Shown here: positions 34,448 to 44,866 of the stretch, piece by piece
Layout: each line of letters begins with the position of its first letter
How positions within the stretch are numbered: the stretch's first letter is position 1
NCBI RefSeq assembly: GCF_009674565.1
Contig: NZ_WKJL01000011.1
Span: 1-64,000 of the forward strand
Length of the DNA stretch: 64,000 nucleotides
Source of the DNA: Duganella aquatilis
GTDB lineage: Bacteria > Pseudomonadota > Gammaproteobacteria > Burkholderiales > Burkholderiaceae_D
Reading direction: 5' to 3'
Translations under genes and position numbers: made by a program
Notes under the pieces: generated by a model
What the model was told of the DNA's origin: nothing
The model's database searches: none
The model's input: only the letters and a program-made list of their open reading frames with translations

Positions 34448-35374
34448 ATGATGAAATTTCTGGTGGTTGGCGCGGGAGCGCTTGGTGGTTATTTCGGCGG
34501 ACGCCTGCTGGCGGCAGGCCAGGACGTTACCTTTCTCGTGCGCGCCGGCCGCGCCGCGCAACTTCAGCAGCATGGCCTGCGCATCAGCAGCCCCAAGGGC
34601 GACCTGACGCTGCCCTCCCCGCCGCATCTGCTGGCGGAAAACATCGCCCAACATTATGACGTGGTCATCGTCGGCTGCAAGGCCTACGATCTCGACGTCA
34701 CCATGACATCCTTCGCCGCCGCCGTCGGCCCCAACACCGCCATCCTGCCCGTGCTGAACGGCATGGCGCACCTGGAACAGCTGGCCGCGCGCTTCGGCAA
34801 GGAGCGCGTGCTGGGCGGCCTGTGCCTGATCTCCGCCACACTCGGCGAACAAGGCGAGGTGCAGCACCTGAACGACGCCCATGCGCTGGTCTTCGGCGAA
34901 CTCGACACGGCATCCTCCAAGCGCGTGGCGGCGATTGAAAGCGCCATGGCCGGCGCCAACTTCGACGCCCGCGCCAGCACCGCCATCCGCCAGGAGATGT
35001 GGGAGAAATGGATCTTCATCACCTCGCTGGCCGGCGCCACCTGCCTGCTGCGCGGCAGCGTGGGCGACATCGTCGCTGCCGGCCAGGCCGACGTTCCGCT
35101 GGCGCTGCTGAAAGAATGCGGCGCCATCGCCGCCAGCCACGGCTATCCGCCGCGCGAGCAGCCGACCGAACGCGCGCGCACCATGCTGACGGCGGCCGGC
35201 TCGCCGATCACCGCTTCGATGCTGAAAGACCTGGAGCGCGGCGGTGCCATCGAAGCCGACCACATCGTCGGCGAGATGCTGGCGCGCGACCAGCACCAGG
35301 CCTCGCCAACCCTGAAGATCGCCTACGCCCATTTGAAAACCTACGAAGCGCGCCGCGCGCGCGAAACCAAGTAA
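34448..35374 (+). CDS. 2-dehydropantoate 2-reductase-like oxidoreductase
   Basis: 308 aa of the ketopantoate reductase (ApbA/PanE) family. N-terminal NADP motif VVGAGALGGYFGGRL, VIVGCKAYD, the lysine-bearing REMWEKWIFITSLAG helix, and a helical C-terminal domain with MLKDLERGGAIEADHIVGEM, the pantoate-site Glu segment. It may serve coenzyme A synthesis or act on another alpha-keto acid, since genomes often hold several paralogues. The proline dehydrogenase gene starts 14 nt after its stop. Confidence 0.83.
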   Translation: MMKFLVVGAGALGGYFGGRLLAAGQDVTFLVRAGRAAQLQQHGLRISSPKGDLTLPSPPHLLAENIAQHYDVVIVGCKAYDLDVTMTSFAAAVGPNTAILPVLNGMAHLEQLAARFGKERVLGGLCLISATLGEQGEVQHLNDAHALVFGELDTASSKRVAAIESAMAGANFDARASTAIRQEMWEKWIFITSLAGATCLLRGSVGDIVAAGQADVPLALLKECGAIAASHGYPPREQPTERARTMLTAAGSPITASMLKDLERGGAIEADHIVGEMLARDQHQASPTLKIAYAHLKTYEARRARETK

Positions 35375-35388
35375 GCCAAGGAGACATT

Positions 35389-36366
35389 GTGTCCGCACCA
35401 AACTTCCCATCCGAATGGCAACCGCTGGTCGACCAGGCCGCCACCACGCTGCGCGCGCTGGCGCTCGACGAAACCGCCAAGGAAAAATTCTGCAACGATC
35501 CGCTGCTGCGTCCCTTCATGCACAAGGTATCGCAGCGCTACGTGGCCGGCCAGACGGTGACGGAAGCCTTGCAGCGCGTCGAGCAGATCATCGCGCGCGG
35601 CCATGCCGCCTCGGCCGAGTACATGGGCGAAAGCGTGCGCGACGAAGCGTTTGCCATGGCCGAGACGAAAGTGTTCATGGACCTGGTGCGCGGCATCGGC
35701 CAGCGCAATCTGAATTGCTCGATTTCGTTCGACCTGTCGCACGTCGGCTCGCTGGTGGACAGCGAGCTGGGCTACCGCAACGCCCGCCGCATCGCGCTGG
35801 CCGCTGCGGAAATCAACCGCGAAGTGATGATTTCGATGGAAGGCGCCGACCGCGCCGATGACATCTATGCCATCTACGCGCGCCTGCACCAGGAAGACGA
35901 CCTGCGCAACGTCGGCATCACCGTGCCGGCCAAGCGCCACCGCACGGCGCAGGATCTGCCGGCGCTGATGAAGATCCCCGGCCGCATCCGCCTGGTGAAA
36001 GGCGCCTTCCTGGAACCGGCAGGCGTGGCCTACAGCCGCAACAGCCCGGAGCTGGCCAGCGCCTACCGCCACTACGCGAAGGAACTGCTACTCAGCGGCC
36101 ACAAATGCTCGATCGCCACGCATGATCGCAGCATCCAGGCCGACATCAGCGCGCTGATCCTGGAAGAGCGCCTCGATCCGCGCTGGTATGAATTCGAATC
36201 GCTGATCGGCCTCGGCGGCGAGCAGCTCGACGCCCTGCAGGCGCGCGGCTTCCCCACCCGCGAATACGCGGTGTTCGGCGCCGAGCACTTCCTGTACGTG
36301 CTGAACCGCATCGCCGAAGAACCGGTGCGCGTGTATCAGGCCATCATCGACCTCAATGCAGGCTGA
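35389..36366 (+). CDS. Proline dehydrogenase family protein
   Basis: 325 aa, a monofunctional FAD-linked proline dehydrogenase (PRODH barrel) rather than the large PutA. The conserved RIRLVKGAFLEP, IATHD and FESLIGLGG segments are visible; the strand order matches the barrel. Start at the GTG at 35389 with AGGAG 5 nt upstream; the frame is open back to 34999, but that part lies under the preceding gene. Oxidises proline to pyrroline-5-carboxylate and passes electrons to quinone. No P5C dehydrogenase gene is near. Confidence 0.85.
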   Translation: MSAPNFPSEWQPLVDQAATTLRALALDETAKEKFCNDPLLRPFMHKVSQRYVAGQTVTEALQRVEQIIARGHAASAEYMGESVRDEAFAMAETKVFMDLVRGIGQRNLNCSISFDLSHVGSLVDSELGYRNARRIALAAAEINREVMISMEGADRADDIYAIYARLHQEDDLRNVGITVPAKRHRTAQDLPALMKIPGRIRLVKGAFLEPAGVAYSRNSPELASAYRHYAKELLLSGHKCSIATHDRSIQADISALILEERLDPRWYEFESLIGLGGEQLDALQARGFPTREYAVFGAEHFLYVLNRIAEEPVRVYQAIIDLNAG

Positions 36367-36574
36367 GCGACGCTGACGCCGTCATGGCGCGCGCCAGCGC
36401 ACGCGCCGACGGCCGCACCCCGGCCGCCACCGCCCAGGCCAGCACCCACTGGCCGGCGCGGATCTCATCAGCGATGGTATGGGCATGCAACAGGCGCTGC
36501 GCGGCCTGGCTCATGCGGTCGATGGCGTAAGCTTCGCGGTCGAAGCGGGCGGGATGAATAATGATGTGTTTCAT
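36353..36574 (-). CDS. Small hypothetical protein (73 aa)
   Basis: Possible gene starting MKHIIIHPARFDREAYAID with GAGG 8 nt before the ATG. Its last 14 nt overlap the 3' end of the convergent proline dehydrogenase gene. No signal peptide; the middle part (AGQWVLAWAVAAGV) is mildly hydrophobic. I do not recognise it, and its reality rests on frame and ribosome site only. Confidence 0.4.
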   Translation of the reverse strand: MKHIIIHPARFDREAYAIDRMSQAAQRLLHAHTIADEIRAGQWVLAWAVAAGVRPSARALARAMTASASLSLH

Positions 36575-36659
36575 GCTGGCCTCATTCAGGTGACCCAGCT
36601 TATACGCACATCAAATTACTTTGGATTCACTTTTAATGCATAACCGGTGGCCAGAAACT

Positions 36660-36719
36660 CCGGGGTCAGTTCTGCCAATCGTACACGGGCTCATGTACCA
36701 ATGGCAGAACTGACCCCGG
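36660..36719. repeat. Inverted repeat (REP/MITE-like), copy 2
   Basis: 18-bp perfect outer arms (36660-36677 with 36702-36719) starting CCGGGGTCAG, then a 3-nt mismatch and a GTAC/GTAC inner stem around a 10-nt loop with the core TACACGGGCTCA. It shares the ends and core with the copy at 3028-3119 but differs between them. It lies 8 nt behind the stop of the acyl-CoA dehydrogenase gene, the same relation to a gene as copy 1. Confidence 0.8.
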
Positions 36720-36727
36720 TTTTGGGC

Positions 36728-38518
36728 TTAGAACTGCTCGATGTCCAGCGCCAGGACGCCGGCGCTGCCGTTGATGATGGCGTTGCGCAGGCCGGAGGCT
36801 TGCGACAGGATGTGATCCGCAAAGAAGCGCGCAGTGGCGATCTTGGCTTTGTAGAAGGCGGCGTCGCCCTCGCCTGCTTCCAGCTTCTGCTGCGCGATCA
36901 CGGCCGCGCGCGCCATCTGCCAGCCGCCCAGCACGATGCCGGCCAGTTTCAGGTACAGCACGCTGCCCGAGAACACGCCCTTGACGTCGGTCTTGACGTT
37001 GGCCACCACGTAGTCCACCACCGCCTCCAGATCCTTGCTGCCGGCCGACAGTTGGGCCAGGATGGCCTTGAAGTCAACATTGTCGACATCCGCCAGCGCC
37101 GCCTCGGTGGCGCGCACCTGGGCCAGGATGTTCCTGGCCACTGCGCCGCCATCGCGCACGGTCTTGCGGCCGACCAGGTCGTTGGCCTGGATCGCGGTCG
37201 TGCCTTCGTAGATGGTCAGGATCTTGGCGTCGCGGTAGTGCTGCGCCGCGCCGGTTTCTTCGATGAAGCCCATGCCGCCGTGCACCTGCACGCCGTCACG
37301 CGCCACGTCCTGCGACATTTCGGTCGACCAGCCCTTGATGATCGGTACCAGGTATTCGTACACCGCCAGGTTGACCTTGCGTACTTCCGCATCGGCATGG
37401 CTGTGGGCGACATCGCTGAGGCCGGCGCCGACGTAGGCCAGCGCGCGCGCCGCCTCGGTCTGCGAACGCATCGACATCAGCATGCGGCGCACGTCCGGAT
37501 GGTGAATGATCGCCACCGGACCGGCCGAACCGGCCAGGTCGCGCGACTGCACGCGGTCCTTGGCGAACGCCACGGCCTTCTGATACGCGCGTTCCGCCAG
37601 GCCGATGCCCTGCAGGCCGACGCCGAAGCGCGCCGCGTTCATCATGATGAACATGTATTCCAGGCCGCGGTTCTCTTCGCCCACCAGCGTGCCGATGGCG
37701 CCGCCATGGTCGCCGAACTGCAGCACGGCGGTCGGGCTGGCCTTGATGCCCAGCTTGTGTTCGATCGACACGCAGTGCGCGTCGTTGCGCTCGCCCAGCG
37801 AGCCGTCGGCGTTGACCAGGAACTTCGGCACGATGAACAGCGAGATGCCCTTCACGCCCGCCGGCGCATCCGGCGTGCGCGCCAGCACCAGGTGGACGAT
37901 GTTGTCCGAGAAGTCGTGCTCGCCGTAGGTGATGAAGATCTTGGTGCCGAACACCTTGTAGGTGCCGTCGCCCTGCGGCACGGCGCGGGTGCGCACGGCG
38001 GCCAGATCGGAGCCGGCTTGCGGCTCGGTCAGGTTCATGGTGCCGGTCCACTCGCCGGACACCAGTTTTTCCAGGTAGATGGCCTTCTGCTCGTCGCTGC
38101 CGGCGGTCAGCAGCGCTTCGATGGCGCCGTCCGACAGCAACGGGCACAGCGCGAACGAGATGCTGCCGGCGTTGAGCATTTCGATGCACGGCGTCGCGAA
38201 CAGCTTCGGCAGGCCCTGGCCGCCGAATTCGACCGGATGCTGCACGCCCTGCCAGCCCGCCTCGCCGAACTGCTTGAAGGCTTCCTTGAAGCCCTTGGAG
38301 GTGGTGACCTGGCCGTCATGCCACCAGCTCGGCTCCTTGTCGCTTGGCGCGTTCAGCGGCGCGACCACGCCGCTGACGAACTTGGCGTTTTCTTCCAGGA
38401 TCGCTTCGGCGGTGTCCGCGGTGGCGTCTTCATTGCCCGGCAGCGCGTTGACGGCGGCCAGGTCGGCCAGTTCGTTCATCACGAACAGCATGTCTTTCAG
38501 GGGTGCTTGATACGGCAT
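36728..38518 (-). CDS. Acyl-CoA dehydrogenase (large, about 600-aa type)
   Basis: 596 aa flavoenzyme for the first step of fatty-acid beta-oxidation, passing electrons to ETF. Visible: TGTMNLTEPQAGSDLA (substrate/FAD motif), KVFGTKIFITYGEHD, QVHGGMGFIEETGAAQHYRDAKILTIYEGT with the family's C-terminal motif. The length and PYQAPLKDMLFVMNEL start match the long-chain-type proteins of betaproteobacteria. Start at 38518 (GGAG 9 nt upstream). Downstream of etfBA in the same direction but behind a terminator hairpin. Confidence 0.93.
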   Translation of the reverse strand: MPYQAPLKDMLFVMNELADLAAVNALPGNEDATADTAEAILEENAKFVSGVVAPLNAPSDKEPSWWHDGQVTTSKGFKEAFKQFGEAGWQGVQHPVEFGGQGLPKLFATPCIEMLNAGSISFALCPLLSDGAIEALLTAGSDEQKAIYLEKLVSGEWTGTMNLTEPQAGSDLAAVRTRAVPQGDGTYKVFGTKIFITYGEHDFSDNIVHLVLARTPDAPAGVKGISLFIVPKFLVNADGSLGERNDAHCVSIEHKLGIKASPTAVLQFGDHGGAIGTLVGEENRGLEYMFIMMNAARFGVGLQGIGLAERAYQKAVAFAKDRVQSRDLAGSAGPVAIIHHPDVRRMLMSMRSQTEAARALAYVGAGLSDVAHSHADAEVRKVNLAVYEYLVPIIKGWSTEMSQDVARDGVQVHGGMGFIEETGAAQHYRDAKILTIYEGTTAIQANDLVGRKTVRDGGAVARNILAQVRATEAALADVDNVDFKAILAQLSAGSKDLEAVVDYVVANVKTDVKGVFSGSVLYLKLAGIVLGGWQMARAAVIAQQKLEAGEGDAAFYKAKIATARFFADHILSQASGLRNAIINGSAGVLALDIEQF

Positions 38519-38532
38519 CTTATGTCTCCAAG

Positions 38533-38574
38533 AAAAAGGCCACGGCAATCCGGCGTTCCGGATCAGCGTGGCCT
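38533..38574 (-). terminator. Terminator between etfA and the acyl-CoA dehydrogenase gene
   Basis: On the minus strand a nested perfect hairpin (outer AGGCCACG/CGTGGCCT, inner ATCCGG/CCGGAT) is followed by a five-T run. It lies 19 nt after the etfA stop and just before the dehydrogenase ribosome site, so it likely lowers rather than abolishes read-through. Confidence 0.8.
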
Positions 38575-38593
38575 GAGTGTGCTTTATGCGGGT

Positions 38594-39526
38594 TTAGCCC
38601 AGTTCAGCAACCAGTTGCGGCACGACTTCGAACAGATCGCCGACGATGCCGTAGTCGGCCACCGAGAAGATCGGCGCTTCCGGATCCTTGTTGATGGCAA
38701 CAATGGTCTTCGAATCCTTCATGCCGGCCAGATGCTGGATCGCGCCGGAAATACCGACCGCGATGTACAGGTTAGGCGCAACGATCTTGCCGGTCTGGCC
38801 CACTTGCCAGTCGTTCGGCACGTAGCCCGCGTCCACCGCTGCGCGCGAGGCGCCCATGGCGGCGTTCAGCTTGTCGGCCAGCGGTTCCAGGATCTTGAAC
38901 GCTTCGCCCGAACCCATGCCACGGCCACCGGACACGATGATCTTGGCGGCGGTCAGCTCCGGACGGTCCGACTTGGCCACTTCGCGGCCCACGAACGACG
39001 ACTTGCCCGAATCGGCCACGGCAGTGGCGGTCTCGGTCGCGGCCGAACCACCGGTGGCGGCAGCGGCGTCGAAGCCGGTCGAACGCACGGTGATGACCTT
39101 GACCTTGTCGCCCGATTGCACGGTGGCGATGGCGTTACCGGCGTAGATCGGACGCTCGAAGGTGTCCGGCGCATCGACCTTGGTGATTTCCGAAATCTGC
39201 GCCACGTCCAGCTTGGCGGCCACGCGCGGCAGGATGTTCTTGCCGTAGGCGGTGGCTGGCGCCAGGATGTGGCTGTACGCAGCGGCGATTGCCAGCACTT
39301 GCTCGGCAACGTTCTCGGCCAGGCCGTCGGCGAAGTGCGCGGCGTCGGCAACGATCACTTTCGAGACGCCGGCGATGGCGGCGGCAGCGGTGGCCACCGC
39401 GCCTGCGTTGGAGCCGGCCACCAGGACGTGGACCTCGCCGCCGCACTGGGCGGCTGCGGTAACGGTGTGCAGGGTGCTGGCCTTCAGGCTGGCGTTGTCG
39501 TGTTCTGCGATAACTAATGCGACCAT
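38594..39526 (-). CDS. etfA: Electron transfer flavoprotein alpha subunit
   Basis: 310 aa. [20 protein letters not shown] start, the FAD-binding C-terminal segment with [20 protein letters not shown], and [23 protein letters not shown] are the EtfA signature. Binds FAD and relays electrons from acyl-CoA dehydrogenases to ETF-ubiquinone oxidoreductase. Co-transcribed with etfB, 12 nt after it. Confidence 0.97.
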   Translation of the reverse strand: MVALVIAEHDNASLKASTLHTVTAAAQCGGEVHVLVAGSNAGAVATAAAAIAGVSKVIVADAAHFADGLAENVAEQVLAIAAAYSHILAPATAYGKNILPRVAAKLDVAQISEITKVDAPDTFERPIYAGNAIATVQSGDKVKVITVRSTGFDAAAATGGSAATETATAVADSGKSSFVGREVAKSDRPELTAAKIIVSGGRGMGSGEAFKILEPLADKLNAAMGASRAAVDAGYVPNDWQVGQTGKIVAPNLYIAVGISGAIQHLAGMKDSKTIVAINKDPEAPIFSVADYGIVGDLFEVVPQLVAELG

Positions 39527-39538
39527 TTTCGGTTTCCT

Positions 39539-40288
39539 TTAGATGACTTTAGCTTCGGTGCGCAGCTTGGCGACCAGGGTAGCGACGTCCGGGACGATGA
39601 TGCCGGCGGAGCGTTTGGCAGGCTCGGCGACTTTCACGGTTTTCAGGCGCGGGGTCACATCGACGCCCAGATCTTCCGGCTTGGTCACGTCCAGCGTTTT
39701 CTTCTTCGCTTTCATGATGTTCGGCAGCGTCACGTAGCGCGGCTCGTTCAGGCGCAGGTCGGTGGTGACGATGGCTGGCAGCGTCAGCGACAGGGTTTCC
39801 AGGCCGCCGTCCACTTCGCGGGTCACGGTGACCTTGCCGTCGTCCAGCACCACTTTCGAGGCGAAGGTCGCTTGCGGCCAGCCCAGCAGCGCAGCCAGCA
39901 TCTGGCCGGTCTGGTTGGAGTCGTCGTCGATCGCCTGCTTGCCCAGGATGATCAGTTGCGGCTGCTCTTTGTCAGCCAGCGCCTTCAGCAGCTTGGCCAC
40001 GGCCAGCGGCTCCAGTTCGGTAGTGGTTTCGACCAGGATGCCGCGGTCGGCGCCGATGGCCATGGCGGTGCGCAGGGTTTCCTGGCACTGGGTCACGCCG
40101 GCCGACACGGCCACCACTTCCGTCACTTTGCCGGCTTCTTTCAGACGGGTCGCCTCTTCCACCGCGATCTCATCGAAAGGGTTCATCGACATTTTGACGT
40201 TGGCGATATCAACGCCGGTGCCATCGGACTTCACACGCACCTTGACGTTGTAGTCGACCACACGTTTGACGGGTACCAAGACTTTCAT
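39539..40288 (-). CDS. etfB: Electron transfer flavoprotein beta subunit
   Basis: 249 aa. [20 protein letters not shown] start, [14 protein letters not shown], and [17 protein letters not shown] (AMP-binding) are diagnostic. Forms the heterodimer with EtfA. First gene of the operon; promoter at 40337-40363. Confidence 0.97.
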   Translation of the reverse strand: MKVLVPVKRVVDYNVKVRVKSDGTGVDIANVKMSMNPFDEIAVEEATRLKEAGKVTEVVAVSAGVTQCQETLRTAMAIGADRGILVETTTELEPLAVAKLLKALADKEQPQLIILGKQAIDDDSNQTGQMLAALLGWPQATFASKVVLDDGKVTVTREVDGGLETLSLTLPAIVTTDLRLNEPRYVTLPNIMKAKKKTLDVTKPEDLGVDVTPRLKTVKVAEPAKRSAGIIVPDVATLVAKLRTEAKVI

Positions 40289-40336
40289 AGCTGTGCCTTT
40301 GGGAAAAATAGAATTCGGGACAAATTAGTGGGCTAG

Positions 40337-40363
40337 ATTATATGAGAAATCCGCTCCGCACAA
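40337..40363 (-). promoter_or_regulatory. Candidate promoter of etfBA
   Basis: Minus-strand TATAAT (40337-40342), about 49 nt before the etfB start. The best -35 match, TTGTGC at 40358-40363, is only 15 nt away, so the -35 is uncertain. Confidence 0.45.
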
Positions 40364-40460
40364 TAAATTAAAGCACGATCGTGCGATTTTTCGCTAGTAG
40401 AAATCGTCTAAAAAATAAATCTTCAAGACGGATTTCTATGGAGGAAGAGTACAGCGGCTG

Positions 40461-40718
40461 TTATTTGCGCTGCATCAAAAATACAAATTCACGGCCAGTC
40501 TGGACGTGCGACAACAGGGCGTTGCCGGTCTGCTTGCTAAAAGCCTGGAAATCGCGCACCGAACCCGGGTCGGTGGCCATGATGCGCAGCACTTCACCAC
40601 TTTGCAGTTCCGACAAGGCCTTTTTGGCCTTCAGAATAGGCAACGGGCAATTCAGGCCACGCGCATCCAATTCCTTGTGGAATTCGATGGTTTCGTTTTC
40701 AAGTATCGTTTCGCTCAT
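40461..40718 (-). CDS. TusA/SirA-family sulfur carrier protein
   Basis: 85 aa. The conserved Cys-Pro-x-Pro motif is in LDARGLNCPLPILKAKKAL, the persulfide-carrying site of TusA-like proteins. They relay sulfur for tRNA thiolation or other sulfur transfer. Start at 40718, which gives the standard TusA length; the open frame runs to 40826 without a matching domain. It lies 213 nt downstream of alaS in the same direction, with a hairpin between. Confidence 0.87.
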   Translation of the reverse strand: MSETILENETIEFHKELDARGLNCPLPILKAKKALSELQSGEVLRIMATDPGSVRDFQAFSKQTGNALLSHVQTGREFVFLMQRK

Positions 40719-40862
40719 CAAGAAACCCGCTCGTAGGTAAGGAGGTGACGCCATACTACTCCTTTTTGGAGGGGATGACGCGCTGCACCAAAATAGTTCG
40801 TTGTACGTTGCAAGTTCGCAACGCAAGCCGGAAAGTATACAACACTACTCCACATACGACAA

Positions 40863-40897
40863 CGGCCCGCGTTCGATCGTCAATCGAGCGCAGGCCG
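40863..40897 (-). terminator. Hairpin downstream of alaS
   Basis: 15-nt arms (40863-40877 with 40883-40897) pair with two mismatches around 5 nt, 34 nt after the alaS stop. No strong T-run follows, so it is a probable but not certain terminator. Confidence 0.5.
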
Positions 40898-40931
40898 CAT
40901 AAATACTGCTTTACAGCGGGGTTTTAATGCT

Positions 40932-43541
<2,610 letters not shown>

Positions 43542-43612
43542 GTCGTTATAGGGTAAATAGCTGGCTGGTGCAAAAAAAGGATTATGCCACAGCCAGCCCG
43601 TACTTCCCCCAA

Positions 43613-44035
43613 CTAACGCGTCGCCAGCCTCACCACCTGCTCGGTGATTTCCCCCGTGGCGAGGTTACGTTGCGGCTGCGCCATCAGCACTTCGCCGCCG
43701 GCCTCGCCATCGTCGGCGAAGTCGATCCGCACCTGCAGCTTGCGGTCCAGCGCCACGAAGGTGTTGTGGCGGGTGGCGACCATGCGGTGCGGCCCCTGGT
43801 TGTCGATTTCACCATACAGCGCCGTGCCGCCGCCGCGCACGTGCAGCGTCTGGCCGTTGGCAAGATCGTATGATCCGCGGAATTGCCGCATTTGCCAGTC
43901 CTCCATGTAATAGCGCTGATCCGGCTGGTCGATCGTCAGGCGCGGCGCGGCAACGGTCACGATCTCATCGCTTTGCTGCGCTTGCGCGCCCATGGCAGCG
44001 CACAGCGCCAGGCCCAACAGCCATTGAATTTTCAT
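43613..44035 (-). CDS. Exported small protein of unknown function (140 aa)
   Basis: Signal peptide [20 protein letters not shown] with type I cleavage, then a beta-rich mature part ([44 protein letters not shown]). Start at 44035, where GGGAG precedes the ATG at 8-9 nt; a GTG at 44044 is a poorer choice. No family recognised. It stands alone between alaS and the LuxR-type gene. Confidence 0.65.
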   Translation of the reverse strand: MKIQWLLGLALCAAMGAQAQQSDEIVTVAAPRLTIDQPDQRYYMEDWQMRQFRGSYDLANGQTLHVRGGGTALYGEIDNQGPHRMVATRHNTFVALDRKLQVRIDFADDGEAGGEVLMAQPQRNLATGEITEQVVRLATR

Positions 44036-44117
44036 TTTCCCCACTCCCTGTCTTGTTGATCTCGCACCGCCGGCCGGCAGCGTGTCACAAGTCTAGGCAG
44101 CGGTGCGAGCAGATACA

Positions 44118-44747
44118 TCACTCGAACGATTGAGCGCGCACGGCGGCCGGCACGCCGTGCAGCATCGACACCAGCTCGCCCTGGCGGCGCGTGCCGGTCT
44201 TGCGGAACAGCTTTTGCAGATGGGTTTTGACGGTGTGCAGGCTGATGTCGAGCGCGGCCGCGATGTCTTCCAGCGCTTCGCCGTGGGCCAGCGCCTGCGC
44301 CACGCCGGCCTCGGCCGGTGTGAGGTCGAACAGCTGCATCAACAGCTGGCGCGGCAGGCGGTGCGTCTCGGGATCGCCGGCCATCACGATGGCGCAGGCC
44401 GGCAGCGCGGCCAGCTCGTCCGGCGGCAGGAAGGGCACCACCGTCAGCAGCAGCGGCTGGCGGTTGCGACGCGGTAAGCTGAGAGCATACAGATGGGCCG
44501 TATCGTGTGGCGAACCGAGCGCGGCGGCAACCAGCTGCGCCAGCGACTTGTCGCCGCAGGCGGCGTCCTGCAACAGCTTGTCGCCGTGCAGCCGCAAAGC
44601 CGTATCACGTTCCAGCAATTCGCCGGCGGCGGCATTGGCGTGCAACAGGCGCAACTCCGCATCGACCAGGAACACCGCGATGTCCATGTGATTCAAGGCG
44701 GCGTCCAGATAGGTAGCAACCGCATAGGACGTTAGCGCCAGCTGCAT
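44118..44747 (-). CDS. LuxR-family regulator with PAS-like sensor
   Basis: 209 aa. N-terminal PAS-like region (MDIAVFLVDAELRLLHANAAAGELLERD) and a C-terminal LuxR helix-turn-helix (LTPAEAGVAQALAHGEALEDIAAALDISLHTVKTHLQKLF). No receiver domain. The PAS part suggests it senses a small molecule or redox state rather than being phosphorylated. GGAAGG lies before the ATG. It precedes the siderophore-type TonB receptor gene on the map but is transcribed away from its promoter, so it is not clearly its regulator. Confidence 0.82.
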   Translation of the reverse strand: MQLALTSYAVATYLDAALNHMDIAVFLVDAELRLLHANAAAGELLERDTALRLHGDKLLQDAACGDKSLAQLVAAALGSPHDTAHLYALSLPRRNRQPLLLTVVPFLPPDELAALPACAIVMAGDPETHRLPRQLLMQLFDLTPAEAGVAQALAHGEALEDIAAALDISLHTVKTHLQKLFRKTGTRRQGELVSMLHGVPAAVRAQSFE

Positions 44748-44866
44748 GTCCTTCCCTTCGCTAATTCTGGAATCAGCTTAGAAGCCGATCGCCAGAATAT
44801 ATACTCGGAATGTCACGCCGGGCGAAAAAATTTAAATGAACATGCTGTTTGGTTTAGCTGACTTGC

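Noticed and set aside
36647..39517. 956-codon plus-strand open frame opposite acyl-CoA dehydrogenase and etfA
   Set aside because: Antisense shadow of three clear genes in high-GC DNA; low-complexity Arg/Gln/His/Val-rich translation and no family motifs.
40373..40384. Palindrome GCACGATCGTGC near etfB
   Set aside because: 12-bp palindromes of this kind arise by chance in GC-rich DNA; it has no clear relation to the promoter or a second copy.
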